Source of the DNA: Yamagishiella unicocca
Lineage: Eukaryota > Chlorophyta > Chlorophyceae > Chlamydomonadales > Volvocaceae
Length of the DNA stretch: 64,000 nucleotides
Direction: 5' to 3'
NCBI GenBank assembly: GCA_003116995.1
Contig: BDSL01000023.1
Coordinates: 558,001 to 622,000, forward strand
Below are positions 17,801 through 30,500 of the stretch, piece by piece; the stretch's first letter is position 1; every line of letters starts with the position of its first letter. The position numbers and the translations under genes are program-made. Below the pieces are notes generated by a model. The model was not told the origin of the DNA. It was given only the letters and a program-made list of their open reading frames with translations, and did not search any database.

Positions 17801-17850
17801 GCAAAGCGCGTGTGCAGGGTATCGTAAAATCCGTCGAGTGCGTTACATGA
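14827..17850 (+). CDS. PP2C-family Ser/Thr protein phosphatase with N-terminal four-cysteine motif
   Basis: Metal-dependent (PPM) protein phosphatase of 652 residues. Exons: 14827-14887, 15015-16322, 16498-16580, 16676-16801, 17055-17135, 17551-17850; every phase fits. Metal-site motifs are all present: KMED (Glu186/Asp187), YDGHGG (Asp at about 270), [16 protein letters not shown] and GSKDNVTV near the C-terminus. [20 protein letters not shown] and PYIIPEPE mark the usual core order. The catalytic domain starts at about residue 170. The first 150 residues are Ser-rich and contain Cys38, Cys41, Cys54 and Cys57 as C-x2-C-x12-C-x2-C, possibly a small zinc ribbon. A Ser/Asp-rich insert of about 130 residues separates the DGHGG strand from the [11 protein letters not shown] helix, a typical place for algal inserts. 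The start ATG at 14827 is supported by the GTAAGT donor whose phase joins exactly. It is convergent with the SEC14 gene. Confidence 0.93.
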
Positions 17851-18649
17851 ACCGGGCTTGAACGACGAGAAGACAAGATATAGCTAGCATGGATGTCAGT
17901 ATCGTCGTGTCCTGCTTTGCGGTACTGCGCGTCCTGGGTTTCCGCGTGCTCAGCGCCTGCCTATGTACTGCAGGCGCGGGCATTGCACCCGGTTGCTGTG
18001 ATGCGTTGACGTGTGTTTGCTTTCCCTGCAGATATCCCTAGGACGGGCTTGTGCATGGCACGCATTGTGGCTGTGCCATCCTGCACAAAATTGGTGTGAA
18101 TCGTTCCCATATGTATGGCCCTCGCGGCATGTTAGGACGTCCTCAGCAGGATGGCAACGACACCCATGCAGCATTAATGCTGAAATGGGTGCTGTGCTGA
18201 AGTCACGCCTATGGAGGTGCGTCTTGCGAAGAACAACGCCACCCTACCGCTCCGTGCGGATTAATGCTGTTCCAATGTCCACAGTCACATGCTATTCATT
18301 TTCAACCAATTTCAAATAAGTATCACGAAGTTTACCACCTGCGTTGCTAACACGCCGTCAAGCCCAAACTGCATACGGAACGGGAGTATACATGTGAGAC
18401 GGTTGGAGAAAACCGACGGAGAAGACCGTCATCCCCTACAAACCATTCAACTCCGTTTCAAACAGCCCAGCGCATTTTCGAGCCGCGCGAAGTCCGTCAG
18501 CCTCTTCTCTGTACAATCAAGACCCTCCGCACTCGCGTCCATCCATACCGCGTCAATTCTCTCCAATCAACAAATTCGGCGGAGGTACGATTAGTGAACT
18601 AAATAAAGTTACTCTCACTCTCACCACATCTTTCAGCTCTCCCTGCATG

Positions 18650-18703
18650 TTACAGATGACGTGATCCTCCCGGCACCATCTGGCAGCTGCCCTGGAGCTG
18701 TAA
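18650..18703. terminator. TGTAA signals on both strands between convergent genes
   Basis: A plus-strand TGTAA at 18699-18703 could end the PP2C transcript (about 850 bases after its stop). A minus-strand TGTAA (read as TTACA at 18650-18654) lies about 65 bases after the SEC14 stop. If both are used, the two mRNAs overlap at their 3' ends. Position is the only evidence. Confidence 0.45.
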
Positions 18704-18718
18704 CAGAAGAGATCATCG

Positions 18719-21201
18719 TCAGCTGGCAGATACAGTCAACTGCTCCGTTCCTTCGGCAATACCCTGTATCGCGTTTTCTGCTGCAGCGTGGTGGTCTCCA
18801 GCAGTGACAGACGCAAGCATCAGCAGTCGCATCTGCTCCAGTTCGGCCGCAACCTCCTTCTCGTGGTTGTGCATCCGTGTTGCAAACTTTCCGTGGTCGT
18901 ACGCGGCGCCCTGCAGATTGCCGCCCATGCACTGCTCGACCTCGTCGATGTCGAATCTGTGCGGGTTATCCATTCAGCATGAACAGTTCATGGAGTGTCC
19001 GCAAGGCCTAAGCGATATGGACTCGGGATCGACACGGCGCCCAGTTGTTTGCGGCAAACAGCAACTGTGCATAATCAATCCTCGAGTCCTAGGGCACAGC
19101 CGACTACATTACTTCCCGTACCTCGGTCCCAACAACATGCGTCGTCTTCACATCACCGTTGCCCTTACACCCTCTTTATGTTCGCAAGCTGCGCCCTCAC
19201 CTGGCCGTCATGAGTGCGCGTTCATTGGCGCCCTTGTCCACGAAGACGATCTTCTCCTTGGTGACCGGGTCAATGAAGGGCTGCACGGCCTGTTGTTGAC
19301 CCAAGCGAACATAGCATTGTTACAGTGGACTCCAACCCAATTCAACGAAGGGAAGATTGCATCCGCATCATGGTTTTGGTGCCGTGCACATGCCCAAGCA
19401 AGGGTTTACGCGCAAGATACGCTGACAGGTTTCAGCCTTATGCGTTGTCGCTCTCTCCATTCACTACCTAACTGTATGCTGCCTTTCAGCATACGGGCTT
19501 GGCTGCGTTCCCAAACATATGTGGATCGGGATTTGTCGCCGCACTTATGAGTTCAGGCTTCTGCACGCCCATGTGCGCACGTGCATCCTTGATGAAAGCT
19601 GCTGGCCAACGCACACAGCACGATCTTTCCTACCATGAATCCCTGCACCCTACCCTGATATAGCAATCTGCATAAGACTCCGTCCCACGGATGCAGAAAT
19701 AACATTGCGGCTCTCCTAGTCGCCAGACGTTACCCCCTCACCTTCCACGTCATCGAAAACAGCATTGGCGCGTGGTAGCAGCACGCCAGGCCCAGGCGCT
19801 CGGGATAATGGTTGGCTAGCAACGAGTTGCAGTGCATGCTGACCTTCAGCGGCGGTGCGTTTGACATGGAGTAACCGTTGAAGTCCAGGAGCCATGCGAA
19901 CTTGCCGACGCCTGGAGCAGCAGGGTGAAAGGTGGGTGCGAGGGATGGGTTGGGATACGCAGCATGCACCCACGGCACCATGGCGCAGACCGTCAACACG
20001 TGCCAGGCCACAGTACAAGGGATGGGCCTTTGTAAACATAGCCAGCTAGTGGAGCAGCACGTTCTGTCCCGATGGAGGAGTGGCGGCGTGGGTCATCTCC
20101 CTCAGTCCCTGGTCTTAGATACCATGTTTTCTCATGTTATCCCGGATTTATCGTAGGGCCGAGCTTCTACATCTCCTCTTAGTCCTGCCGCATGAGGCCG
20201 TGGATCCCTTTCTGCCAGCTGCTTTGCGCTGTTTATATGAGACTCTGCTCGCACATCTATGCTAAAGTGCCCCAGCAAGCCAATGCCCCCAGCTGACACT
20301 AACCCTGGCCCCGCATTCCGGTTCATCATACACTCGCTATTGCCCCGTAGTTTCGGTCATGTCTCCGCTGCTGTCTCTTGCATCTGCCAAAACAATCCTA
20401 ACACACCCACGAAGCACGTTCCCTTCCCACCGTTTTTGTCCGCCAATCGCGATGCAACCTCCAGTGTGTAGATCAGATGGCGAATCTGCTTCTCCGTTTC
20501 CTTGGTGTTCTGGTTGCTGCACATTTCCCCACGTATGGAGGGCGTTACTCGGGCGACAAGGACCAAATTGTGGTGGCCCAAAGCACGGCAATTACCTGTG
20601 CCAACCCACGCCCAACTGCATGCCCAAACGACCATACATACGCCATGCGTCTATGCAGTGGATCACCCCTTCAACGCATACGAAAGTTTACGCTTGGCGA
20701 CCTCACCGTGGCCGCATCAAGACAATTGGTCGCCCCGCCTTGTCGGCTACGTGGTACACCCACAACTTGCCAGACGCCGATTCGGACTCCACTTCCTCCC
20801 ACTTAATCAATTGTGGCTTGTAGTCCAACCGCCTGCGCCACGGGTGGTTGATTGTAGCCCTCGATTCGAATGTCCCAACGCTAGTACCACGTACCATTCC
20901 AGGGTTGCTTTCAGCATCTTAGTCGCCTTATGCAGGTTCCAGTTCCTGCGCCACCGTGCACGGTCGGAAAGCGACAGACCATTTAGCGACCAATCCACAA
21001 GAACATCTTATTAGCTGTTAGCGCGTTTCAGGAATCATGCAAGCTGTTCCAGAATACTTGCCTGGCGCGCATGTAACGGACATAGGTGTGTTCAATGCAA
21101 AATGCCCGAAGGCAAGCATGCTGGTCCACAATGGGCGCGACTTCAGCCTTCAGCTGGGACACAAGCTGTTTCTCATGCTCGGTCAACTCAGCGACTACCA
21201 T
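18719..21201 (-). CDS. SEC14-like CRAL-TRIO lipid-binding protein
   Basis: Cytosolic lipid-binding or transfer protein of 296 residues. Exons on the minus strand: 21201-21062, 20945-20895, 20832-20707, 20516-20431, 19911-19742, 19280-19201, 18956-18719; phases fit throughout. The N-terminal CRAL-TRIO_N helices are at residues about 25-75 (YVRYMRARNWNLHKATKML, then TLEWRLDYKP). The lipid-binding lobe follows, with GRPIVLMRPR, a KFAWLLDFNGYSM strand, the hallmark NHYPERLG, YHAP and PFIDPVTKEKIVFVD. After the core, FDIDEVEQCMGG is followed by a tail rich in charged residues. Intron 1 has a GC donor (AG|GCAAGT) instead of GT; without it the frame does not join. The start is the ATG at 21201. A likely poly(A) signal sits at 18654-18650. 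The specific lipid cannot be inferred. Confidence 0.93.
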
Positions 21202-24200
21202 GGCTATAGCGACCTATATGAGCGCCCCAACAGTGCTAGCCCAACCCCAGTGAAATAAGCAGCGGCGAAGTCGCAGTTTTGTGTACAGTCGCGATGGTCT
21301 TTTTAAGATAACATAAAAAGGTCCGAATAGGACCATATTAGGAGGCAGGGTGTCATGTCGTACCGAAATCCTTGTCGGTTTATGGCCAAAGCAAATCCTA
21401 ATACCGGTACTCGGATGCACTTCTGACACTAGAGCGCTAAGCCCGGGGCTTCAGCTAATTTTCGCGAGCTCGGTGCCTCGGGCGACATGCGGTGTGTCGC
21501 TTGGGTAAAACCCAATCCCCCTGGAACCCAATCCTGTCTCTTGCTTTCGCCATGTCTCATTTGGAGGGCATACCGAGGACAGGCGACCACACAAGAGCCA
21601 TCAGCACAACCTCCCCCTGTGTATTGGTGCTTGCTGTTTCCTCTGGGCTCTCGGTTGTGAGGCTCTGGGTGGTTTGCCTTTCGGAACCGCCGGTTTTCCT
21701 TGCTTTCCTTGTCTCTTTCAGCGTCAGCCGATGCCTGGCGATGCGCCCGATGGCTCTACCTTTTAAGGTCTGGAGCCCCCTGTAAAGTACAACAACAAGT
21801 GTCATAATGTTCATTTCCTACTTTGGGGCCTTGTGGGGCCGGAGCCTTTCAAGTCCTTTGCCCCAGTATGCCCCTGACGGGGTTATCCCCAAGCTCCGGA
21901 GCTCCTTTTTCGGAGGCTGTCCGAACACAGACATCTGGTCAAAGCAATCCCGAGCCGTGGATTGCGTTCGGCTAACGAAGTGCAATGGCTCAGCCCTCCC
22001 TGTCGGCCCAATCGAGGTACAATCCGGTACACTTGGCCCTGCTTGGCCGGCCGCTTGCCCACCCTGGGCCCACCCAGTAAACATTGACCGCCCGCGCGTC
22101 CAGGGGAAAAGCGCAAGTCGGGCACATAATGCAGTGGCGCTGGTGTCCCACCACTCCCCGCGTCGGCCCTGGTCGCACGATCAAATCCCACGCAAACCGG
22201 TACTTGCTGTTTTCTGCTGCCCGGCGAAAACAAGCGTACACACCATGCGGCACCAACTTGCTCAACCCGTGAACAAAAATAACAACTGCTTAGCCTACAG
22301 CGTAGTAACCACGTCCGATTGCGGCCGGCCAGGATAAACTATGGGAATGGGCCGGTTACTGTTACTATCGACAGAATTCAACCAACCCCACCAGACGTCC
22401 GTCCGTGCATACGCCCATGACTCCACCCTGCTTTTCCTATACGCGCTGGCCGTCGCAACATACCCAATTGACGACGCCACGATCAACAACCAACCAACGC
22501 GCTCCGGAACCAACCAACGCGCTCCGGGCTGCGCTCCAAATGCTCATGTTGCCGCCGAAAGATACCAAGGCGGTACTTCGCCTTAAGGCACACCCAGCCA
22601 TAATCAACAACATCCCCCAACACCCAACAACAATCAACAACATCCATAAGGCCACCAGCATGTGTACAGGCTTCTGCACACCTCTGCGGTAGGGAGCTGT
22701 AGCCCATCTCTTATGAGGTAGGATCAAATGGGCTGCCACTTCTTAGGCTGGCATCAACCGGTGGGTCCTACTTGCAAGCTCGCTCTACTCAGCGCCCACG
22801 TGAGCTCCGGGATGCCAACAGTGCCCGGCTTGCCTGCTTAGGCGCCGTACGATGACGACGATAATCAATCTCCGCCGCTTCGCGCGGCCCCAGCCGTTCG
22901 CAATCAGTACCAGGGTAAGCGCTCTGGCGGAAGCTAACCTCCCCCAGTACCAGCTGTTAAAACCGCGATACGTGCGTGCAAAAGGGAAGCCCTATGCGCT
23001 AAGCACACCAACCATCAGTTACCGACCCGGGCGCTCTCATTGCGCTGTACGGCGCCCCAGCGCATCCGTACCTGAACAGCACCACACGGCAGGACCCGTA
23101 CCCTGGCGGGCCCCCTAACCTTCGTCTTAGGTATGGCGCAAGAAGACGCGCCTCGTAAACACAAATGCTTCAGCAGTCACCAAGTCTTCGAGGGCAAGAC
23201 GAGGACCATGCTCCAGGCCACGGCATCAATGCGCCGGCATGCTGTGTGTTGAGCACAGTTGCTATCGGCTCCAAAACCACGGTACCCAGCCGGAATCGCC
23301 GCGAGCGCGAGCGCAAGGCACCCAAACCGCTCCAGCCCCGCCGACCTGTTCTACGTGAGACGCCGTGCCCTGGCCGTGTTAAGCAACTAAGCAGCGACCT
23401 GCGGCTGCCGAAGCGCCAGCACAACAGGATGAAGCACCAGCATCCAGTCGAGCCGGCAAGCGCCAAGCCGACTCCCCATGCGAATGAACTTGGCGGCATG
23501 TACCGCGTCTTTATAAGTGTTACGATTGCGGACCAGCTCCTTTTATGTGGATACAGTGCCCCTTTCTTGGCGGCCATCCCCTGTCCGTTGTGCTTATCTT
23601 TTCCATGGTATTATGCCCACAAGCACGTCAGCTCTGAAACGGTCCACTCGGAAGAAGTCGCGAAACGATAATCATCATGCGACGAAATGCCCATTGGATT
23701 GCTGCTTAAATGCCCCATTGGATTTGCATACTTGGCAACTGGCAACAAAGCTTCAACCCAGCCCACCCGGGCGGCGCCGACGGCAAACGCGAAGCGGGGA
23801 GCTGCGCAACGCCCTGAGATCCTTGGGACCCGCCCCTCCCCAACGGTCCACTTCGCTGAGTATCGAATTGGGACACGCAGGCCCAGATGCAGTCGTTGGT
23901 GGTTGGAAGTTGAATGCCGCGGCCACTCACTCCGTCAAGGCGGCGATCAGCGCGACCCGCACTTTGAGCACGGTCACTACACGCATCGCCGCCACCGCCA
24001 TCATAACCACTGGCCAGCACCAGCACCCACGTGTCGGCCGACGCTTAAGGCACCGCCGCCGCCGCTCCACCGCTGCAGACAGCCTGGTACGGTGACCGCC
24101 AGGTCCATCGGTCCGGGCCTAGTCGTTGCTAACGCGCGATGCAGCCCGCAGCTCCAGAACCAGTTCGAGCTACAAATGAAATCACCTCATGCTGGCCCAT

Positions 24201-24596
24201 CCAAGCTAGGCTGCAAGGCGGCCTGCTGCTTCCACGCCCGCCCCAAGCGCCGCTCATCACGGCAGCTGTTGCGTTCACTCAAGATTTGGGAACCGACCTT
24301 TGCGCATGGTGCCATTGATCTGATGCCAATACTCCTCCTCCCCCTCTCCTCCTCCCCCTCTCCTCCTCCTCCTCGTTCCTCCTCCTTGTATTCGTCTGGG
24401 TGCAGCTCGAAGTCCCATGCAGGAAGCCCGCCCCACAACCAACCACCCGCGCTGCGCTGCGCCGCCGCAAACACTCACGCGCCTGTCTCCGCACAACTGG
24501 CCCTGGCCTTGGGGATTGGAGTCCAGGGAGGGCAGCCCATCTCATCTCCGCCTTGGGCGCCGTAATTGAGGCGCCGCCGCCGCCGCCGCATCCGTG
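21202..24596. other. Intergenic region without a supported gene
   Basis: Contains the SEC14 promoter side and the kinase 3' UTR side. A 20-bp tandem pair containing ACCAACCAACGCGCTCCGG is at 22488-22527, followed by a CAACA-rich stretch to 22645. A 292-codon plus-strand open frame at 23687-24565 is rich in Pro, His and Arg without domain signs and is read as chance GC-rich sequence. A CT-rich run is at 24330-24390. Confidence 0.45.
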
Positions 24597-27500
24597 CTAC
24601 AGCCCCACCAGCTCGGTTGAGGTGGCCGTGGCATGCGCCAAGGAGCCGCTGAGGAGTCCCACGCTCCCGCTGGCAAACGCATTGCCCCGAAGCCCAAAGG
24701 CCATCTCCGACGCGGCGCCCGGGGTCCCAATGCCCGCCTCGCCGCTACCCAGGGCCATCGAGCGAGTCGTGGAGCCGGTCGGAGGAGCGAGCCGGTCGGT
24801 GGAGCGAGCCGTGGAGCCGGTCGGAGGCGGCCGCGGCGCCGCCAAGGACGGCGCCGATCCCACCGTTGGTGCCCGCCCGCCCGCCGGCCTACCGCTTGAG
24901 GTGATGCCGCCGCTGTTGTTGATGGCCAGATGCAGGGTTCCGCCGCTGTTGGCGGCGGGGAGCGTATCGAGAGCCGTCATCAGTAAGGAGGCGGACGTGC
25001 CGTCCGCACCCTCACCGCCCGGGCTAGCTGCCGCTGCGGAGTTCTGGCGGAGCGTAGCTCGCAGCGGTGCGGCTGCGGAAGCGACACCTATGGGCGAGGA
25101 GCGAGTCGCCGGCCCCACTGCTGACGCCGTCGACGTCGCCACAACTGTTGAGGAGGGCTGTGCTGCTGCGCCCGCGGGAGTGAGCGCGGGCGCCAGCCCG
25201 GTCCCCAGAGGGCTGAACCCAGTGGCGCTGCCTCCTGGGGACGGCAGCCGAGCGGGGGAGTCCGGCAGCCGCAGCGGCTTGGCGCCGCTGCCGTCGCCCA
25301 CCCGCACTGCCGCCCTGGCCGCCGGGCCAGCCTCCCTGGAGAGCGGGCTGGACATGGGCGGGAACATTGGACGCTGCGCGGCCGCGCCGCTTCCTGCTCC
25401 CAACGCTCCCGAACCACTGACGGAGCCCATGTTCGCAGCCACGGTGTTGCGACGGGGAACGCCCTGCCCATGGCGCGCACCACCACCACCGCCGGCGGCT
25501 TCTGCTTCCGCCGCCGCTGCCGGCGACGGCGCCACGGAGCTCGGGCCCATATGACTGTGGCCCATTCCGGAGAAGGACGATGAACTGGATTTGGTGCCGC
25601 TGGCGGTGCCGAACGAGGTCGTGGAGCCGCCGGCGGCGGCGGCGGCCGCGCTGGCCTGAGCTCGGGTCAGCAGTCGCTGCAACATGCTGACTAACACCGC
25701 GGAGGTGGGGCGGCGGCGGTGGTCGTCCATCCAGCAGGCGGTCGCGAGCATCCTGGTGCGGCGGGAGGAGGCGGTGTGGGGCCGGCGGGGGAGGGGAGGG
25801 GCGGGGAGGGGCCGACGGGGGAGGGGTGGGGTGGGGCCACCCCGAGGGGATAGGGACGGAGGACGGGTTGGTGCGATATGGAGGTCACACGGACGTGGTT
25901 GATACACAGCTAAACCGCTACGCATCTGTGTTATGCACTGGCGGGCAGCTTGGAATGGTAGAACGCGAAGTGCGTCCTTGCAGCAACAGGAAGCGACTCA
26001 GGGAACCACTTCCTACAGGACCTAAATCGATGCCCGCAGTTGTTGTGGTTGTGGTGAGTGGTGCCGCAGCCCGTACGACACCGTACCTGTACTCCGGTGG
26101 TACGAGCGGGTGGAACATAGGTCGCAGACCCCGCCGGATCATGGACTGCGGAGAATGGAGGGTGGCATAAGGCCCGTTTACACGGAGAAGGGGAAAGGGG
26201 GAGGGACAGAGGGACGGGACGCGTGGGTGATGTTGCGCAGGTCGAGAGAAAAGCAACAGGTCGAGAGAAAAGCAACAGGTCGAGAGAAAAGCAACAGGTC
26301 GAGAGAAAAGCAACAGGTCGAGAGGAAAGCAACAGGTCGAGAGAAAAGCAACAGGTCGAGGGTCAAGGACTTGACATGCATTAGCAGTACTGGCAATAGT
26401 GACGGTTATAGTGAGCATTGCAGCAGCCAGATCCTAGGCACCGGTTGCCCGGACACGGCAACGCCCGCGCACCACACGACTCGAAAGGCCGCGCACGTAC
26501 CGGCAGCTTCTCCTTGGGCACCGTACCGTCGTACAAAGGCGCCACCATGATGAGCTCCCACATGATGATGCCGAAGGCATACACACTGCGAGGGCGGGCA
26601 GTGGAGGAGCCGGCACGGGAAAGTTTATTTAGTACGACAGGAGAGAGGGCAAGCGCGCTGCCGTACGTCAGCCCACCCCAGCCCCACCCAAGACGACTCA
26701 CTCTACTGAGCCATCCAGCAGGCCTGCGCGCACAAACATCTCCTGTAGGCGGTGGTCACATAAGGGGAACGGCGGTTTGAAGGTCACAGCACGGTCAAGT
26801 GATGGTGTCCAAAGTCGACGAGCAGGCAGCAGCACCCAGATACAGTACTTGCCACAGTAGCTGCTGCCTGCACGCTAGAACAACCTCCCCTGCATCGAAC
26901 CGCAAAACCTGTACCCCACAACCCAAAGGATCACTCACTGGAGCCATATGCGTCAACGTCCTGTGGGGCGGCCGGGGGTGGTGAGGCGGGCGGGACAGAG
27001 GTGTTGACGGGCGCTGTGAGTGCTCGTGCAGAAAGATGATTGGGAATGACGGTTGGGAATAACGATTGGGAACGACGTTTGGAGCCGACTGGCACACGCT
27101 CTCATGGGTACCACACGTTATCGAGCCGCAGCCGATCAACACCACCGCCCCACGGCTGTGCGTGTGTTACCCACCCAAGCGGCTGCGGCTGCCTGAAGCC
27201 CAGGCGCCCCTCCTCGCCCTCCTCGTTCATCACCCGCACGCAGCCGAAGTCGCTCAGCTGGCGGACCGGGACAAGGATTGGGGGCATCGGGTTGGGGTGG
27301 ACTGGAAGGAGGGTCAGGGCGCCGTGGGAGGAGCGGAGACGGCGGACGGAAGGGGGGAATGAGGCTGGGGCCCCAGACAACTAGGACGGGTGTGGAGGAT
27401 GCCGTGTCTTTCCCTTGCGGTCCTCCCCCTTCTGCGCACTCAACCCCCGAAGAAGGGTCTCGCGGTCTGCGATCAAAATCGTTTCCTCACGCTCTCGGCT

Positions 27501-30500
27501 GTCCCCACAAAGTCGCCTTACATCGCACCCTATCCCCCCACTCACGCTGTTCTAAACGGTTTTTTCTGGCATCCACGGGTCTTCCTCGAAACCCACTCAC
27601 GCAGCAGAGTTCACGGCCGCAACGCACCAGCCAGCCAAGCGGAGCACGCCCCGAACCCTCATCAACTCTCTTAACCACCATCACGGTAGTGTGCTATCGT
27701 ACGCTTCAGCACCCCCCGCCGCGGCTTCGCCCCACCTTGCAGATCCAGCCCCGGGGGTCGCGCATGGAACTTTTTAGTAGCACATTGGAGGGCTTGAGAT
27801 CTGTTGGAGCGGAGGTGGCGCGCAGCAGACGTCAGTTGGGGTGTTGGAGAGGCCAGGAAATAAGGAGCTGGAATCAAAGAAGTTCTGGCAGCTGTGACGA
27901 TGACGGTCATCGACATCTTCGGCGCTTGACTGCGGGCCGCAGGGCCCACGCAGCCTCCACATCGCTAGTTACATACATCACATAATTTCTACACCCCGCC
28001 CCATGATGGACACGTTGGACATCGCAAGCAGCTGTTGGACACCGCTAGCAACTGTTGGCAACTGCCGTAGTTGAGGCGCGGCTCCCACCCTCGAGTAGCC
28101 CCGCCGGCCGCACCCACCCGCCCAACCTCACACCCACCACAGTGCACCAGCCTCCTGCCGTGCAGGTGCCTTAGCGCCAGCGCCACCTCCAGCAGGCTGG
28201 TATAGAGCGGCACCAGCGCCGGGCAGGCGGGGCCGCTCTTGGCGCTCACGCCCTGCTGCCTGAAGGAACCCCCCTCAGCCACGGACTTGAGCGTGCCGGC
28301 TGCAAGGGCGTGGCGGGAGTCGGACAGGGACCAGGGCGCCGTTCGGTGAAGTGGGGGGAAATGGAGATGAAAGCGACCAGGTCACCGAATAGCGCCGTTC
28401 CCCCCCCGCCGCAAGCCAGAACCCTTCCATCAATCCGCCTGCGCCTGCATATGCCGCAAGCTTTCGCCCGAGCTGCGGTCTGTAGCTCGCCCTGCAGAGA
28501 CCCGCTGTGTCCCCGCCTCGCGACAACGCACCATCGCAGTACTCCATACACATCACCGTGTTGACCGGACCCCGCTGGTTGCCGTACTGGTTGAGGGCTT
28601 CGCTGTCTGCAGGCAGCAGCTTGAGGTGGTTGGACTGGTGCGCGTACTGCACCACCACGCAGTCCGTGAAGTAGCCGTACATCTGCGGATGCAGGATGGC
28701 CAGGGAAGGTTGGGCCCAGCCAAGTACATGTCAGGCCACTCCTCGGGCGGAGGCTCTGCAAGGTTCAGTGGACAAGCTTCCTCTGGGGCGGGTGCAGTAC
28801 AGTCGTCGTACAGGTGTCGTAACGTGCTCCGCCCACCGCCGCGGCCGGCTGTGGTTTGCTCCCACATTGACCCGGAGCGCACCTGCACAATGTTGGGGTG
28901 GCTGATGGTGCTGGTGACAGCCAGCTCAAGCGCGTCTCGCAGCAGGCTCCTCTTGCGCTCCCGCATGTGCGCCTCATCTACCAGCGGGGAGTCGGCGACA
29001 CGGGCGCCGCCGCCGCCGCCGCCATCGGCCTTGGATCCAGCGCCGCCGCCGCCGCCGCCAGCGGCGGGTGAATTCAGGTCGGCGCGATGACTAATGACCT
29101 TGACGGCCGCCTCGATGCCGTGCACTGTGCCGCGGAACACGACGCCCTGCGCGTTTGGTTTTACGGTTTGCAGTTTAGCGTCTAGCAAGTTTGGCAAGTT
29201 TGGCAAGTTTAGCGGGCTTGGCGAGAAGCGACGTTGGGCACTGGACGCCGTGGGCGGTGATCATGTTGCCGCCGTACCCGTGTCCCCATTGCACTCCAAA
29301 ATCTAATAAGCGTCCCCCAACCATCCTTCAGCGGCACTACCCCATCCCCTGCCTCCCGCCTCTAGCCCACACACCGCCCACAGCTCGCAGGCGCCCGAAG
29401 CTTATATCCGTACACACGGTCGTACAGTGAGCATCTTCCGTGCTGCCCTGCCCCTCCATTTACACGGTTTTTCTCGCATCCACGGGTCTTCCTTGAAGCC
29501 CCTCCATCTACGAAACCTCGCCCCCGTGAGGCTCCGCCTCCTCCCGTCCCGCCCGGTTTGGGTTGCCCCCACCTGGCCGCCGCGGCCGATGATTTCCATG
29601 AGCTCCACAGCGGCAATGTCGTTCAGACGAACCTCCTGGCTGCAAGCCCCGAGCGGTTGAGAGAGGAGGTGCAGGACGAGGGGTCAGGCGAGGATTGGGC
29701 GTGAGGGGAGCGCGGGTCTATGCTGCGGTTGTGACTGTATAACCACTACCGACAACGACGCCAAGTCACGCTCACGACGCCTTAGCCGACCCAATGCCAT
29801 ACGCTTCGGCCGAGCCTCAACACCTCGGCCTACTAATCATCATTTCCTCTCCCCGCCTACTTCACTTTTCCCTGTTCCACCACCCCCTCCATCGTCCCCC
29901 ACAGACCTTCGCCTCTCCTCCTGGGCCCTAAGCGTCCCCCTACTCTGTCCCGCCCCGCCTTGCTGGCACCCACATGACGCCCCCCTGTCCCGCCCCGCCC
30001 CGCCTTGCTGGCACCCACATGACGCCCCCCTGTCCCGCCCCGCCCCGCCTTGCTGGCACCCACATGACGCCCCCCTGTCCCGCCCCGCCCCGCCTTGCTG
30101 GCACCCACATGTCGCCCCCCTGTCCCGCCCCGCCCCGCCTTGCTGGCACCCACATGTCGCCCCCCTGCTCTGCCCCGCCCCGCCTTGCTGGCACCCACAT
30201 GTCGCCTCCGCATCCCGGCACATCCAGGTGCAGCTGCACCGCTGAAAGCGTTGACTGGATGGATGACACCATCGCGTCCAGCTGCTGCAGCGGCTGATCC
30301 ACACTGCTGTCTACCACGAGGCGACCCGAGGCGATCGGCTTGGATAGCTCCGCGGACAGGACGCCTGGGGGGGGGGTCCAGGGAGGGCGGATCGGAGCTC
30401 TGGGGGAGAACGGCGGTTAAAGGGGGACCTTGCCTGGGAAGAAGCCGAGACGCAGGAGGAGGAGGACGATACTGTTCTTCAGCCATTGCTTGTTTACCAG

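Noticed and set aside
23687..24565. A 292-codon plus-strand frame
   Set aside because: Pro/His/Arg/Ser-rich with no domain, overlapping the expected 3' UTR of the kinase; typical chance frame in GC-rich DNA.
24400..25554. A 384-codon plus-strand frame
   Set aside because: It is antisense to the last kinase exon, whose frame is confirmed by the RRRPT kinase end and by splice phase.
29857..30486. Long minus-strand frames with 15-residue repeats
   Set aside because: The 45-bp minisatellite is open in several frames because its unit is a multiple of three; only the VLSAEL frame joins neighbouring exons.
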